Shown here piece after piece: positions 1 through 13,447 of a stretch of DNA of 64,000 bases. Made by a program: the position numbers and the translations under genes. How positions within the stretch are numbered: the first letter of the stretch is position 1; each line of letters begins with the position of its first letter. A model generated the notes under the pieces. That model was not told where the DNA came from. It made no database searches and worked only from the letters and a program-made list of their open reading frames with translations. Origin of the DNA: Microbacterium sp. 18062 (lineage in GTDB: Bacteria; Actinomycetota; Actinomycetes; Actinomycetales; Microbacteriaceae); assembly GCF_902706225.1 (NCBI RefSeq), contig NZ_CACSKB010000005.1, positions 61,429 through 125,428 on the forward strand, read 5' to 3'.

Positions 1-922
1 CGCCCTGCTGCAGGTGCACGCGACGCCGGATGCCGGCGGTGTCGACGAGACGCCACAGCTTGCCGCCGAGCTCGACGATCTCGTCGACCGGATCGCGGGT
101 CGTGCCCGCGAGCTCGTTCACGACGACGCGCTCCTCGCCGGCGGCCTTGTTCAGCAGCGACGACTTGCCGACGTTCGGCCGGCCGAGGATCGCCACGCGG
201 CGGGGTCCGCCGATCTCGTGCTTCGCGACCGCCGAGACCGTGGGCAGCACCTTCATGAGCTCGTCGAGGAGATCCGCCACCCCGCGGCCGTGGATCGCCG
301 ACACCGGATGCGGCTCGCCGAGCCCCAGGTTCCAGAGCGCCGCCGCCTCGGGCTCGTGCCGGGCGTCGTCGATCTTGTTGGCCACCAGGAGCACCGGCTT
401 GCCGCTGCGGCGCAGCAGCTTCACGACGTGCTCGTCGGTCGACGTCGCGCCGACGATCGCGTCGACGACGAACAGCACCACGTCGGCGAGGTCGATGGCG
501 ATCTCCGCCTGGGCCGCGACCGAGCGGTCGATGCCGCGGGCGTCGGGCTCCCAGCCGCCGGTGTCGACGAGCGAGTAGCGGCGATCGAGCCATTCGGCCT
601 TGTAGGTGACACGGTCGCGCGTGACCCCGGGGGTGTCCTCGACGACCGCCTCACGACGGCCGATGATCCGGTTCACGAGCGCCGACTTGCCGACGTTCGG
701 GCGTCCGACGATCGCGACGACCGGCAGCGCCGGCGAGTACTGGATCCCGTCGACGGCGCCCACGAGACCGGCGAGGACCGCGGCGTCCTCGTCCTCCAGG
801 TCGTAGTCCTCGAGCGACGCGCGCAGGGCGATCGCCCGCTGCTCGGCGAGCGTCTCGTCCAGGTCCGCCAGCTTCTCCTCCAGCTGGTCCGGCCCTGCTT
901 CGTACTCGTCCTCAGCGCGCAT
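1..922 (-). CDS. der: Ribosome assembly GTPase Der (EngA), C-terminus cut off by window edge
   Basis: Der carries two tandem GTPase domains and assists maturation of the 50S subunit. About 307 residues are visible. An acidic N-terminal extension of about 65 residues, common in actinobacterial Der, precedes the first P-loop GRPNVGKS at residues 73-80, its DTPG switch and NKID motif. A second P-loop GRPNVGKSS begins at about residue 247, followed by a DTAG motif. The rest of the second G domain and the KH-like C-terminal domain lie beyond position 1. The ATG overlaps the 3' end of cmk by 11 bp, so the two are probably co-translated. Confidence 0.96.
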   Translation of the reverse strand, partial: MRAEDEYEAGPDQLEEKLADLDETLAEQRAIALRASLEDYDLEDEDAAVLAGLVGAVDGIQYSPALPVVAIVGRPNVGKSALVNRIIGRREAVVEDTPGVTRDRVTYKAEWLDRRYSLVDTGGWEPDARGIDRSVAAQAEIAIDLADVVLFVVDAIVGATSTDEHVVKLLRRSGKPVLLVANKIDDARHEPEAAALWNLGLGEPHPVSAIHGRGVADLLDELMKVLPTVSAVAKHEIGGPRRVAILGRPNVGKSSLLNKAAGEERVVVNELAGTTRDPVDEIVELGGKLWRLVDTAGIRRRVHLQQG

Positions 923-1598
923 CGTGCACCTCCTGCTTCTGCTCGACGAGAGCGAGAACCGCCCGCACCGATCCTTCGAAATCGAGCTCCGTCGTGTCGA
1001 CCGCCTCGACGCCCGGCGCGGCGGTCGTGAAGTCCGCCACCGCCGAGTCCGACGCGTCGCGCCGGTGCAGCGCGTCGGCGACCGCCGCGGCATCCTCGCT
1101 CGTCAGCTCCGCGGATCGCCGCGCCGCGCGCACCTCGGGAGAGGCCGTCAGCAGCACCCGGACGGGCGCGTCGGGGGCGACGACGGTCGTGATGTCGCGC
1201 CCTTCCACGACCACGCCCTGGCGACCCGACAGCTCGACGAGAGCCCGGAAGCGCGCGTTGACCGCATGACGGACGATCGGGATGCGGGCGACACCGCTCA
1301 CCGCATCGGCCACCCGCGGCTCGCGGATCGCTGCGGTCACGTCGGCGTCGCCGACCCGCACGCCGTACTCGTCGGGGTCGAGCGAGATCGAGAGGTCGAA
1401 GTCGCCCATCACCTCCACGACGGCCGTCGCATCGGAGGTGTCGATCCCGTGGTCGAGCGCGTGCCAGGCGAGCGCCCGGTACACCGCCCCGGTGTCGAGG
1501 TAGCCGAAGCCGAGACGGCGGGCGACCTCCTTCGAGACTGACGACTTGCCGCTGCCGGCGGGTCCGTCGATCGCGACGACGAAGACGTCCTCATTCAT
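912..1598 (-). CDS. cmk: Cytidylate kinase
   Basis: This enzyme phosphorylates CMP and dCMP with ATP in the cytosol, supplying nucleotide diphosphates. It is 228 residues, the usual length. The P-loop GPAGSGKS is at residues 12-19, the DTGAVYRA nucleotide-binding segment at 35-42, and the [11 protein letters not shown] motif lies mid-protein. The chosen ATG gives [15 protein letters not shown], directly before the conserved first strand; the longer upstream reading has no conserved sequence. The start overlaps the tyrA stop by 8 bp and the stop overlaps the der start. cmk next to der is a common actinobacterial arrangement. Confidence 0.97.
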   Translation of the reverse strand: MNEDVFVVAIDGPAGSGKSSVSKEVARRLGFGYLDTGAVYRALAWHALDHGIDTSDATAVVEVMGDFDLSISLDPDEYGVRVGDADVTAAIREPRVADAVSGVARIPIVRHAVNARFRALVELSGRQGVVVEGRDITTVVAPDAPVRVLLTASPEVRAARRSAELTSEDAAAVADALHRRDASDSAVADFTTAAPGVEAVDTTELDFEGSVRAVLALVEQKQEVHDAR

Positions 1599-2718
1599 TC
1601 GCTGTGCTCGCAATCTTCCATCCGCGCTCCTGCAGGCCCGCGACGGCGGGTCCGGCGGCGCTGGGCACGACACTGATCTCGGCGAGGCCGAACTGGGCGC
1701 CCGGCGAGTGCTCGAGACGCAGATCCTCGACGTTCACCCCGAGCTCGCCGAGCTCGCCGAACAGGCGTCCGAGCTGGCCGGGGGTGTCGTCGACCATGAC
1801 GACGATCGTCTCGAACCGGCGGTTCTGCCCGTGCTTGCCCGGAAGACGCTCGACACCCTGGTTGCCGCGACGGATGGCGTCGGCCACCGCTCGTCGCGCG
1901 CCGGGAGCCTCGGGCACGCGCAGCGCATCGGACACCGCGGCCAGATCGGCGGCGAGGTCGTCGAGCACCTCGACGACCGGCGTCGCGTTCCCGCCCAGGA
2001 TCTGCACCCAGAGCTCGGGAGCAGAGGCCGCGATGCGCGTGGTGTCGCGGACTCCCTGGCCCGCCAGGCGCAGCGAGCCCTCGGGGGCTTCGACGAAGCG
2101 TCCGGCGAGCAGGCTCGCGACCAGCTGCGGCACGTGCGAGACGAGCGCCACCGACCGGTCGTGCTCTTCCGGGCTCATCTCGAGCGGCGTCGCACCGAGA
2201 TCGAGCGCGAGGCCTTCGACGAGGGCGAGATCGGCCGCCGAGGTCTCGCCGTCGCGGCAGACGACCCACGGACGGCCGATGAACAGGTCGGCGCGGGCCG
2301 CGATGGCGCCGCCCCTCTCGCGTCCGGCCAGCGGGTGCGAGCCGATGTAGCGGCGGAGGTCGACGCCCCGGCCGCGGAGCTCGTGGAGCGGGGCGAGCTT
2401 GACGCTCGCGACGTCCGTCACCACGGCATCGGGGTACGCGAGCAGCTCGCATTCGATCACGCGGGCGGTCACATCCGGCGGCACGGCGACGACGACGAGC
2501 GCCGGGCGGTCGTCGGGATCGGCGGCACGGCCCGCGCCGTAGTCGATCGCGAGCTGAAGCTGGGCGGGCGAGGTGTCGTCGAGGGCGACGTCGACCCCGA
2601 GGGCGGTGAGCGCATGACCGACACTCGCGCCGAGCAGGCCCGCGCCGACGACACGCACGGTGCCCGCCGTCCGCGCCGCGACGCGCGCGGACGCGTCGGC
2701 TGCGATGGTCTCGCTCAC
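1591..2718 (-). CDS. tyrA: Prephenate dehydrogenase
   Basis: It oxidatively decarboxylates prephenate to 4-hydroxyphenylpyruvate in tyrosine biosynthesis; arogenate cannot be excluded as substrate. The 375-residue protein has a Rossmann NAD(P) motif GAGLLG at 25-30 and the GSHPLAGRE motif at 126-134, which carries the family's catalytic histidine. A C-terminal ACT-like domain from about residue 300 (RRFETIVVMVDDTPGQLG) suggests allosteric control by an aromatic amino acid. The start is GTG, overlapping the rluB stop as GTGA. Its place inside the scp-rluB-cmk run is typical for the phylum and suggests co-transcription rather than aromatic-specific regulation. Confidence 0.95.
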   Translation of the reverse strand: MSETIAADASARVAARTAGTVRVVGAGLLGASVGHALTALGVDVALDDTSPAQLQLAIDYGAGRAADPDDRPALVVVAVPPDVTARVIECELLAYPDAVVTDVASVKLAPLHELRGRGVDLRRYIGSHPLAGRERGGAIAARADLFIGRPWVVCRDGETSAADLALVEGLALDLGATPLEMSPEEHDRSVALVSHVPQLVASLLAGRFVEAPEGSLRLAGQGVRDTTRIAASAPELWVQILGGNATPVVEVLDDLAADLAAVSDALRVPEAPGARRAVADAIRRGNQGVERLPGKHGQNRRFETIVVMVDDTPGQLGRLFGELGELGVNVEDLRLEHSPGAQFGLAEISVVPSAAGPAVAGLQERGWKIASTANE

Positions 2719-3503
2719 TCGTTCTCCTGCTCTTCGGGCGGCGCCTCGTCGACGCCGCGGCGCGCGAGCGTGAGAAGCGCACCCCGCTCCACTGTAGTCA
2801 ACTCCCGCACGCGTCCGGCTGCGAGCGATCCCAGGTGCAGGGGGCCGAACTGACGCCGCACGAGCTCGAGCACCGGATGGCCGACCTCGGCCAGCATCCG
2901 GCGGACGATGCGGTTGCGCCCCGAGTGCAGGGTGAGCTCCACCAGGCTCGTGTCGCCCGAGGTGTCGAGCAGGCGCGCCTTGTCGGCCGCGATCGGGCCG
3001 TCCTCGAGCTCGACGCCGCGGGTGAGGCGCGCGACCGTCTGCGGCGTGACGCGGCCCTCGACCTTCGCGATGTACACCTTCGTGACCCCGAACGAGGGAT
3101 GCGCGAGCACGTGAGCGAGTCCCCCGTCGTTCGTCAGGACCAGCAGTCCGCTCGTGTCGGCGTCGAGACGGCCGACGTTGTAGAGCCGTTCGTCCCAGTC
3201 CTTCGCGTACTGCCGGAGATCCGGGCGTCCGCGGTCGTCGCGCATCGAGCTGACCACGCCGGTCGGCTTGTTGAGCATCACATAGCGCTTGGACTGGTCG
3301 AGCTGGACGGCGGTCCCGTCCACGTCGACCAGATCCGTCTCGGGATGGATGCGGCTGCCGAGCTCGGTGACGGTCTCGCCGTTCACCCGCACCCTCCCGG
3401 CCACGATCAGGTCCTCCGCGACGCGTCGCGATGCGACTCCCGCATTGGCGAGCACCTTCTGCAGGCGCACGCCCTCCGCATCGGCCGATCCTCGTTCACT
3501 CAT
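2715..3503 (-). CDS. rluB: 23S rRNA pseudouridine synthase, RluB/RsuA family
   Basis: It converts a uridine in large-subunit rRNA to pseudouridine. The 262-residue protein has an N-terminal S4 RNA-binding domain (about residues 12-60) and the RsuA-family catalytic motif GRLDADTSGL at 111-120, with D114 the expected catalytic aspartate. The C-terminus is acidic (EAPPEEQENE). The ATG at 3503 was chosen over the in-frame ATG six bases upstream because it leaves an 8-nt spacing from a GGAGAG ribosome-binding site; the upstream one leaves 2. It follows scpB by 34 bp, as in many Gram-positive genomes. Family is certain; the exact target uridine is inferred. Confidence 0.93.
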   Translation of the reverse strand: MSERGSADAEGVRLQKVLANAGVASRRVAEDLIVAGRVRVNGETVTELGSRIHPETDLVDVDGTAVQLDQSKRYVMLNKPTGVVSSMRDDRGRPDLRQYAKDWDERLYNVGRLDADTSGLLVLTNDGGLAHVLAHPSFGVTKVYIAKVEGRVTPQTVARLTRGVELEDGPIAADKARLLDTSGDTSLVELTLHSGRNRIVRRMLAEVGHPVLELVRRQFGPLHLGSLAAGRVRELTTVERGALLTLARRGVDEAPPEEQENE

Positions 3504-3537
3504 CGCCATCCCTCTCCGGCGGCGCGCCCGCGCGCGC

Positions 3538-4152
3538 TCATCGTGTGATCTCGTCGAATCCGGCCGATCCGTCGTCGAGCAGCGGCGAGATGTGCGGCAG
3601 CTCATCGAGCGCGTTGATGCCGAGGTGCCCGAGCAGCGCGTCGGTCGTGCCGTACAGGATCGCCCCCGTCTCACCGTCGTGTCCCACCTCGGTGATGAGC
3701 CCACGGCCGGCCAGTGTCCGCACCACGGAGTCCACGTTGACGGCGCGGATCGAGGCGACCTGCCCGCGCGTCACGGGCTGCTTGTAGGCGATGACCGCGA
3801 GGGTCTCGAGCGCCGCCTGCGACAGGCGCGAGGGCTGCTGGGTGCCGAGGAAGTCGGCGATCAGGCGGTCATAGTCCTCGCGCACGTAGAGGCGCCATCC
3901 GCCGCCCACCTCGCGCAGCTCGAAGCCGCGCTGCGGACCGTCGGCCAGTCCGTCGTAGTCGGCGACGAGGGCGGCGATCGCCTTGCGCACCGCCGGCACC
4001 GGGGCGCTCACCGCGGCCGCGAGGCTCACGATGCTGTGCGGCTCGTCGACGAGCAGCAGCACCGCCTCGAGACGGCGGGCCACCGATCCGACGTCCTGCG
4101 GCCAGCCGGCGCCGGCCGGGTCGGCGGTCGCGATCGTCGGGTCATCGGTCAT
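3538..4152 (-). CDS. scpB: Segregation and condensation protein B
   Basis: ScpB forms the kleisin-kite part of the SMC-ScpA-ScpB condensin that compacts and segregates the chromosome. The 204-residue protein has the expected winged-helix pattern, including the conserved stretch LETLAVIAYKQPVTRGQVASIRAVN and a later LGTQQPSRLSQ segment. The ATG overlaps the end of scpA by 11 bp, which fits coupled synthesis of the two partners. No smc gene lies in this window. Confidence 0.96.
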   Translation of the reverse strand: MTDDPTIATADPAGAGWPQDVGSVARRLEAVLLLVDEPHSIVSLAAAVSAPVPAVRKAIAALVADYDGLADGPQRGFELREVGGGWRLYVREDYDRLIADFLGTQQPSRLSQAALETLAVIAYKQPVTRGQVASIRAVNVDSVVRTLAGRGLITEVGHDGETGAILYGTTDALLGHLGINALDELPHISPLLDDGSAGFDEITR

Positions 4153-5014
4153 AGTCGGCTCCTAGGGTGGCGAGGCTCTCGTCGGACCAGCGCTCCGCGC
4201 TCCAGCGCAGGGTCAGCTCGCCGAGCGGCTCGAGCTGCTCGAACGACAGGGCGGAGCGGCGGTACAGCTCGAGAACGGACAGGAATCGAGCCACGACGAC
4301 GCCCGGGACCGTGACCCCCGCGACGAGCTCGCGGAACGACAGGGTGCCGCGGTCGCGCAGGAGCGTGACGACGATCGCCGCCTGCTCCCGGATGCTGACC
4401 AGCGGCGCGTGCAGGTGGTCCAGGCCCACGATCGGCATCTCTTTCGGGGCCGTGGCGAGCACGGCGAGTGCGGCGAAGTCGTCGGGGCTGAGCGTCCAGA
4501 CGAGCTCCGGGGCGGCGCGGCGGTACTTCTCGTCGATCCGGACGCTGCGGGTGTGCCGTCGATCCTCGCGCTCGAGGCAGCGGGCGAACCACGCCGACAC
4601 CTCTTTGAAGGCGCGGTACTGCAGCAGGCGTGCGAAGAGCAGGTCGCGGGCCTCGAGAAGGGCGACGGCCTCGGCATCGACGAGCTCGCCCTGGGGAAGC
4701 AGACCCGCCACCTTCATGTCGAGCAGGGTCGCCGCCACGACGAGGAACTCCGACGCCTCGTCGAGCTCGGCATCCGGACCGAGTGCCCGGAGGTAGGCGA
4801 TGAACTCGTCGGTGACCGTGCTGAGTGCGACCTCGGTGATGTCGAGCTCGTGCTTGGAGATCAGCGTCAGGAGAAGGTCGAACGGCCCGTCGAACACGCC
4901 GAGGGACACCCGGAAACCGCTCTCCTCCGTGATCGGGGCGCCGGTCGGCCCGTCGGCGGGCACGACGGCTCCGGGGTCGATCGCGACGTGGTCGTCCTCA
5001 GGCGACGGCGCCAC
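4142..5014 (-). CDS. scpA: Segregation and condensation protein A (kleisin)
   Basis: ScpA is the kleisin that bridges SMC heads and binds ScpB. The hallmark start of the family, FRVSLGVFDGPFDLLLTLIS, is clear, followed by a helical acidic middle region and a C-terminal winged-helix domain. The start is uncertain. The GTG at 5014 gives 290 residues and overlaps parA by 17 bp; another GTG at 4963 has a nearer GGAG at 5 nt spacing and gives a protein 17 residues shorter. Both keep the conserved domain intact. The gene lies between parA and scpB. Confidence 0.93.
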   Translation of the reverse strand: MAPSPEDDHVAIDPGAVVPADGPTGAPITEESGFRVSLGVFDGPFDLLLTLISKHELDITEVALSTVTDEFIAYLRALGPDAELDEASEFLVVAATLLDMKVAGLLPQGELVDAEAVALLEARDLLFARLLQYRAFKEVSAWFARCLEREDRRHTRSVRIDEKYRRAAPELVWTLSPDDFAALAVLATAPKEMPIVGLDHLHAPLVSIREQAAIVVTLLRDRGTLSFRELVAGVTVPGVVVARFLSVLELYRRSALSFEQLEPLGELTLRWSAERWSDESLATLGADYDR

Positions 5015-5888
5015 GGGCGACCAGCTCCCGCGCGAGCCGCAGGTAGGCCTGCGCGGCCGCGTGCTCGGGGGCGAACTCGGTGATCGGCATGCCCGACACC
5101 GAGGCGTCCGGGAACTTGACGGTCCGGCCGATGACGGTCTCGAGCACATCGTCGCCGAACGCCTCGACGACGCGCTCGAGCACCTCGCGGGAGTGGAGCG
5201 TCCGCGGGTCGTACATCGTGGCGAGCACGCCGTCGAGCGTGATGCTGGGGTTCAGCCGGTCGCGCACCTTGTCGATCGTCTCGATCAGCAGCGCGACGCC
5301 GCGCAGCGCGAAGAACTCGCACTCGAGCGGGATGAGCACGCCGTGGCTCGCCGTCAGGGCGTTGACGGTCAGCAGCCCCAGCGAGGGTTGGCAGTCGATG
5401 AGGATGACGTCGTACTCCGCCGTGATGTTCCGGAGCACGCGGGCGAGGATCGTCTCCCGCGCCACCTCGTTGACCAGGTGCACCTCGGCCGCCGACAGGT
5501 CGATGTTCGCGGGCATGACGTCGAGTCCCTCGACGGACGTGTGCACGATCGCGTCGCGCGGGTCGCGCTTCGTGTCGAGCAGCAGGTCGTAGATCGTGGG
5601 CGCGTCGTGCGTGTGGATGCCGAGCCCCGCCGACAGCGCGCCCTGCGGGTCGAAGTCGACCGCCAGCACCTTGCGGCCATAGGCCGCGAGGGAGGCGGCG
5701 AGGTTGATGGTGGTCGTCGTCTTGCCGACGCCGCCCTTCTGGTTGCAGAGGGCGATGATGCGCGCGGGGCCGTGGCTGTCGAGCACCGGAGGCGTGGCGA
5801 AGCCGTGATACGGACGCCCCGTCGGCCCCAGCGGTGTGTCGTCCTTCGTCGACGACTTCCCTGCTGCCTTGCCTGCGCGCTCCGCCAC
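4998..5888 (-). CDS. parA: ParA/Soj-type partition ATPase
   Basis: This is a deviant Walker ATPase of the ParA/MinD family, which acts in DNA positioning. The 296-residue protein has an unstructured N-terminal stretch of about 40 residues, then KGGVGKTT at 51-58 with the signature lysine, DFDPQGALSAGLG, and VILIDCQPSLGLLT. The GTG start follows an AGGAG at 4 nt. No parB is adjacent, so this is the paralogue that travels with scpA-scpB and xerD rather than the oriC-proximal parAB pair. That distinction is inferred from context. Confidence 0.93.
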   Translation of the reverse strand: MAERAGKAAGKSSTKDDTPLGPTGRPYHGFATPPVLDSHGPARIIALCNQKGGVGKTTTTINLAASLAAYGRKVLAVDFDPQGALSAGLGIHTHDAPTIYDLLLDTKRDPRDAIVHTSVEGLDVMPANIDLSAAEVHLVNEVARETILARVLRNITAEYDVILIDCQPSLGLLTVNALTASHGVLIPLECEFFALRGVALLIETIDKVRDRLNPSITLDGVLATMYDPRTLHSREVLERVVEAFGDDVLETVIGRTVKFPDASVSGMPITEFAPEHAAAQAYLRLARELVARGAVA

Positions 5889-5982
5889 CGTACTCCTGCT
5901 CTCGGGTCCTTCGGACGATTCTAGCGACGCGCGGACGCGACGCGGGGAGGGCGTGCCGCGCGCGGTGCCCTCCCCGTCGCCG

Positions 5983-7620
5983 TCACGCCGCGGTACGACG
6001 GCGCGACGCGCGGAGCGCGACCGCGCCGAGAAGCAGCGCGAGCACACCTCCGGCGATCCATACCCCGGGCGCGTCCGCCCCGCTCGCGGCCAGCAGGTGC
6101 GACCCCTCCTCGGTCACCTCGGGCGGGGCGACCGGGTCGACCACCGGCTGCACGCCGTTGATCGCCGATGTGTCGTTGGCGAGGGACGCCGTGACGAAGG
6201 CCATCGCGCCGAGCATGATCCCGAGCCCCTCGTCGTTCACGTTGGCGAGGTCGTCCTGGGGCGTGTGGTAGTTCGGGTCCTGCGGGATCCCCGCGGTCCC
6301 GCCGAACAGCGCCACCTGTTCCGCGGTCTTCTCATCGTCGGCGCCGGTGAACAGGCCGGAGGCGGGGATGCCTGCCGCGATGAACGCCTGGTAGTCGCTA
6401 CGGCCGTCGAACTCCGTGTCGATCCACGGCTGGCCGATCGCGTCGAAGTAGTCGGTGAACACGGCCTCGGTCGCGACCGAGCCCTCCGGCACCACCACCG
6501 GAGCCGGATAGGTGGACTCGTTCGCGTCGTACACGGAGATGACGTAGTTGGGCGAGGCGACCATGTCGAAGTTGAGATAGGTGGCGATCTCGTCGAGCTC
6601 CGCCTCGTCGTTCGCGGCGAGATCGTCGACGTAGTGCGTCGATCCGAGCAGCCCCACCTCCTCGGCACCCCACCAGGCGAAGCGCACCTGGTTCTCGAGC
6701 TCCCCGGATGCGGCGAGCTGCAGCGCGATCTCGAGGATCGCCGCCGAGCCGGAGCCGTTGTCGTTGATGCCCGGCCCCTCGGGCACCGAGTCGAGGTGCG
6801 CCCCGACCATGACGGTGTTGTCGGTGCGCCCCGTGGGCGTGTCGGCGATGACGTTGAACGTGTCGACGGCCGTGACCGTCTGCTGCAGGTTCAGATCCGC
6901 GGTCACGGCGCCCGACGACAGCGCCGCCAGGATCGAGGCGCCCTGCGACTGGAGGATGCCCACGGCGGGCACGAGGTCGGGCGTCTGCTCGCCCAGCGTG
7001 CCGTTGAGGGGGCCCGCCTCGTGGTTGTACACGATGACGGCGACGGCGCCGAGCGCGGCAGCGGTCGTGACCTTCTCGCCGAAGGTGCAGTCACCGCGCG
7101 AGACGAGGGCGATGGCGCCCGTCGGGTCGGCGCCGTCCCAGTCTGCCGCGGTGCAGCCGATCGCGACCGTCGGTGCGACGATCGGCACGTCCGCGATCCC
7201 GCCGGCCGGAGTGCTGGGGGTGAACTCCATCGGGACGCCGAGCGGGTCAGGCGTGCCGTCGCCGTCCTCGTCGTCGGTGAAGGTGAAGCCGTCCACGGCG
7301 AACGTGTACTCCTGGATCTCCTGCACGTCGGCCTCGAAGTGCTGGCGCAGCGGGGTGTAGCCGGCCGCCGTCAGGGCGGCCTCGATGTACGCGGCGCTCG
7401 CCTCGTAGCCGCTCGTCCCGGCGGCGCGGTTGCCGCCGTTCTCGCCGGCGATCTCCTGGAAGGCCTGGAGATGGGCGCGGATCGCCGCGACGGTCACCCG
7501 GTCCTCGAGGTCGACGGGATCGACGGCGGCGGCCGGCGCGATGCCGGCGGCCAGCGCCAGCACGACACCCGCTCCTGCTCCGAATCCGATGGTGACCCTG
7601 CTGCGCTGCGTCGTGCTCAC
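5983..7620 (-). CDS. Secreted M28-family aminopeptidase with PA domain and possible cell-wall sorting signal
   Basis: A zinc aminopeptidase of family M28, 545 residues. The N-terminus is a signal peptide ending near APAAAVD (about residue 32). A protease-associated domain occupies roughly 130-250 (SRGDCTFGEKV). The catalytic domain shows the metal and catalytic residues expected for the family: H275 and D277 (GAHLDSV), D287, E320/E321 (WWGAEEVG), D352 and H452 (NYHTPQDD). The C-terminus has LAASG at 510-514, a hydrophobic segment and an RRRTAA tail, the layout of a sortase substrate, although LAASG deviates from LPXTG. The GTG start follows GAGAGGG. It is a single gene upstream of the parA run. 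Confidence 0.93.
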   Translation of the reverse strand: MSTTQRSRVTIGFGAGAGVVLALAAGIAPAAAVDPVDLEDRVTVAAIRAHLQAFQEIAGENGGNRAAGTSGYEASAAYIEAALTAAGYTPLRQHFEADVQEIQEYTFAVDGFTFTDDEDGDGTPDPLGVPMEFTPSTPAGGIADVPIVAPTVAIGCTAADWDGADPTGAIALVSRGDCTFGEKVTTAAALGAVAVIVYNHEAGPLNGTLGEQTPDLVPAVGILQSQGASILAALSSGAVTADLNLQQTVTAVDTFNVIADTPTGRTDNTVMVGAHLDSVPEGPGINDNGSGSAAILEIALQLAASGELENQVRFAWWGAEEVGLLGSTHYVDDLAANDEAELDEIATYLNFDMVASPNYVISVYDANESTYPAPVVVPEGSVATEAVFTDYFDAIGQPWIDTEFDGRSDYQAFIAAGIPASGLFTGADDEKTAEQVALFGGTAGIPQDPNYHTPQDDLANVNDEGLGIMLGAMAFVTASLANDTSAINGVQPVVDPVAPPEVTEEGSHLLAASGADAPGVWIAGGVLALLLGAVALRASRRRTAA

Positions 7621-7735
7621 GTGGTTTCCCTCTCGCGTCGCCCCGGTGGGACTGAGGGTAACGGCTGCGCGTCCCGGACGTCGAGGATTTTCCACATCCC
7701 CGCGCCCGCGATCCCGGCGGACCAGGACCTGCGGG

Positions 7736-8329
7736 TCAGAACAGGCTGCCGAGTGCATCGAGCCGCACCTGCGCGACCACCGCGATGAGCGCGAGGTCCG
7801 CGATCGCGACCAGCGGCGCCCATGAGCCGAGCCACCGTCCGACCCGGCGTTCCCCCGCACGGCGCCCCCCGGCCAGCGTCCAGCCGAGGGTGACCCAGAA
7901 GAGCGGGATGGTGACGAGCCAGACGACCATGCACCACGGGCACAGCGAGCCGTACTCGAACACGCTGCGATAGGCCAGCACGTGCACGAAGACGAAGCCC
8001 GCGGCGACGAACCCCTGATACACGAGCCAGAACCAGCGCCGCATCCCGGACCGTGCGGCGAGGCCGCTCACACCCGCGTACACCGGGCCGAGGAACATCA
8101 CGACGCCGATGATCGAGTTTGAGAAGCCGAGGAGGTTGCCGCCCGGCGAGAGCAGATTGGGCCCGCAGGTGACCACGACGCTCAGCTGGCACGACACGAG
8201 CGGATCGGCGCCGGTGAGCTGTCCGATGTATTCGAGGTACAGCAGGAACGAGACCGCCCAGCCGATCAGGCCCGCGACGATCCAGAAGACGGCGAGGGCA
8301 CGCGACGGGGATGCGGAGCGAGAGGTCAC
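7736..8329 (-). CDS. Vitamin K epoxide reductase family membrane protein
   Basis: Bacterial VKOR proteins reoxidise or reduce quinone while driving disulphide formation in exported proteins. The 197-residue protein has several hydrophobic helices, a loop cysteine pair around SCQLSVVVTCG, and the active-site CxxC as LCPWCMVVW. The conserved FGFSNSIIGV-type segment (LLGFSNSIIGVVMF) precedes the second helix. No DsbA-like thioredoxin domain is fused, unlike some relatives. The start is GTG with GAGGA upstream. The neighbouring exported peptidase is not a known partner. Confidence 0.93.
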   Translation of the reverse strand: MTSRSASPSRALAVFWIVAGLIGWAVSFLLYLEYIGQLTGADPLVSCQLSVVVTCGPNLLSPGGNLLGFSNSIIGVVMFLGPVYAGVSGLAARSGMRRWFWLVYQGFVAAGFVFVHVLAYRSVFEYGSLCPWCMVVWLVTIPLFWVTLGWTLAGGRRAGERRVGRWLGSWAPLVAIADLALIAVVAQVRLDALGSLF

Positions 8330-8526
8330 GCCCCGATCCTCGTCCGCGACGGGGCCGCTGCGCGTGCCGTCGCGCCAGGAATAACCGCGCCGGGCTCGAC
8401 ACGGAGCCAGGTCCGATGGCGCCAGTTTCCTGCAACGGCGGCCGAAGTATCAGGCGCCACCACAGGACGAGAGCACCGCCACTGGACGAGCGCGCCATGA
8501 CGCCACGAGAGCGCCATCGCACGACG

Positions 8527-9450
8527 TCACCGCGCGCGGGGGTGTGAGGTGATGTAGACATCGCGCAGGGCGTCGACGCTCACGTGGGTGTAGATCTGGG
8601 TCGTCGCCACGGAGGAGTGGCCGAGCAGCTCCTGCACCACGCGGACGTCCGCGCCCCCCTGCAGCAGGTGCGTCGCGAACGAGTGGCGCAGGGTGTGCGG
8701 CGACACGTGCGCCTCGATACCGGCGCGCTCGGCCGCGGACTGCAGCACCGCCCACGCGCTCTGCCGCGACAGCGGTGCCCCGCGCGCGCCGAGGAACAGC
8801 CGAGGGGTTCCCGTGCCACGACGGGCGAGCTCCGGTCGCGCTCGGGTCAGATAGGCGTCGGTCGCGGCCCGGGCGTACGAGCCCACCGGAACGATCCGCT
8901 CCTTCGCCCCCTTCCCGCGCACCCGCAGCACGTCGCCGTGCGCGAGATCGTCGACGTCGAGCTGCACGAGCTCCGACACGCGCGCGCCGGTCGCGTACAG
9001 CAGCTCGACCAGCGCACGGTCCCGGATGGCGACGAGCTCTGCGGCCACGTCGGAGCCGGGCGCGGGCCCGGACGCCTCGAGCAGGCTCTCGACCTGGGCG
9101 ATCGTGAGCGCCTTCGGCAGCCGCTGCGGCAGCTTCGGCGGGCGCAGCGCCTCGGTGGGATCGTCGCCCGCGATGCCCTCCCGCACGAGGAAGCGGTGGA
9201 GCCCCCGCACCGACGACTGCATCCGGGCGAGGCTCGTCGCCGCGGGGCGCGGCTCGGCGCCGGCACGATCGGCGGCGAAGTCCGCCACGAGAGCGGGGGT
9301 GACCTCCGCCACCTCGGCCGCCCCGTGCTCGGCGAGCCATCCGGTGTATCCGGCGAGGTCGCGCCGGTACGCCTCGACCGTGTGGGCCGAGAGGCCACGC
9401 TCGATCGTCACGTGCCGCAGGTAGACCTCGACCGCGCGCTCGATCCGCAC
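8527..9450 (-). CDS. xerD: Site-specific tyrosine recombinase XerD
   Basis: XerD with XerC resolves chromosome dimers at dif. It has 307 residues: a SAM-like N-terminal core-binding domain (about 1-100) and a C-terminal catalytic domain. All expected residues are present: R157 (GARVSEL), K180 (RGKGAKE), H252 and R255 ([12 protein letters not shown]), H278 (LLGHSS) and the nucleophile Y287 (IYTHVS). Its position beside the parA-scp genes and a Nudix gene is the usual actinobacterial place for xerD, which argues against a phage integrase. The start is GTG, 1 bp past the Nudix stop. Confidence 0.96.
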   Translation of the reverse strand: MRIERAVEVYLRHVTIERGLSAHTVEAYRRDLAGYTGWLAEHGAAEVAEVTPALVADFAADRAGAEPRPAATSLARMQSSVRGLHRFLVREGIAGDDPTEALRPPKLPQRLPKALTIAQVESLLEASGPAPGSDVAAELVAIRDRALVELLYATGARVSELVQLDVDDLAHGDVLRVRGKGAKERIVPVGSYARAATDAYLTRARPELARRGTGTPRLFLGARGAPLSRQSAWAVLQSAAERAGIEAHVSPHTLRHSFATHLLQGGADVRVVQELLGHSSVATTQIYTHVSVDALRDVYITSHPRAR

Positions 9451-9451
9451 G

Positions 9452-13443
<3,992 letters not shown>

Positions 13444-13447
<4 letters not shown>

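Noticed and set aside
14..2853. Long plus-strand frames over der, cmk and tyrA
   Set aside because: They are rich in Arg, Ala and Pro, have no recognisable domain and lie exactly opposite genes with clear motifs. They are shadows of high-GC codon usage.
8330..8526. A small gene between xerD and the VKOR gene
   Set aside because: Short frames exist on both strands but none has a start signal or coherent composition.
8527..9450. The tyrosine recombinase as a phage or element integrase
   Set aside because: Its neighbours (Nudix, pyrG, parA-scp) are the standard xerD context, there are no phage genes, and no attachment-site duplication was seen.
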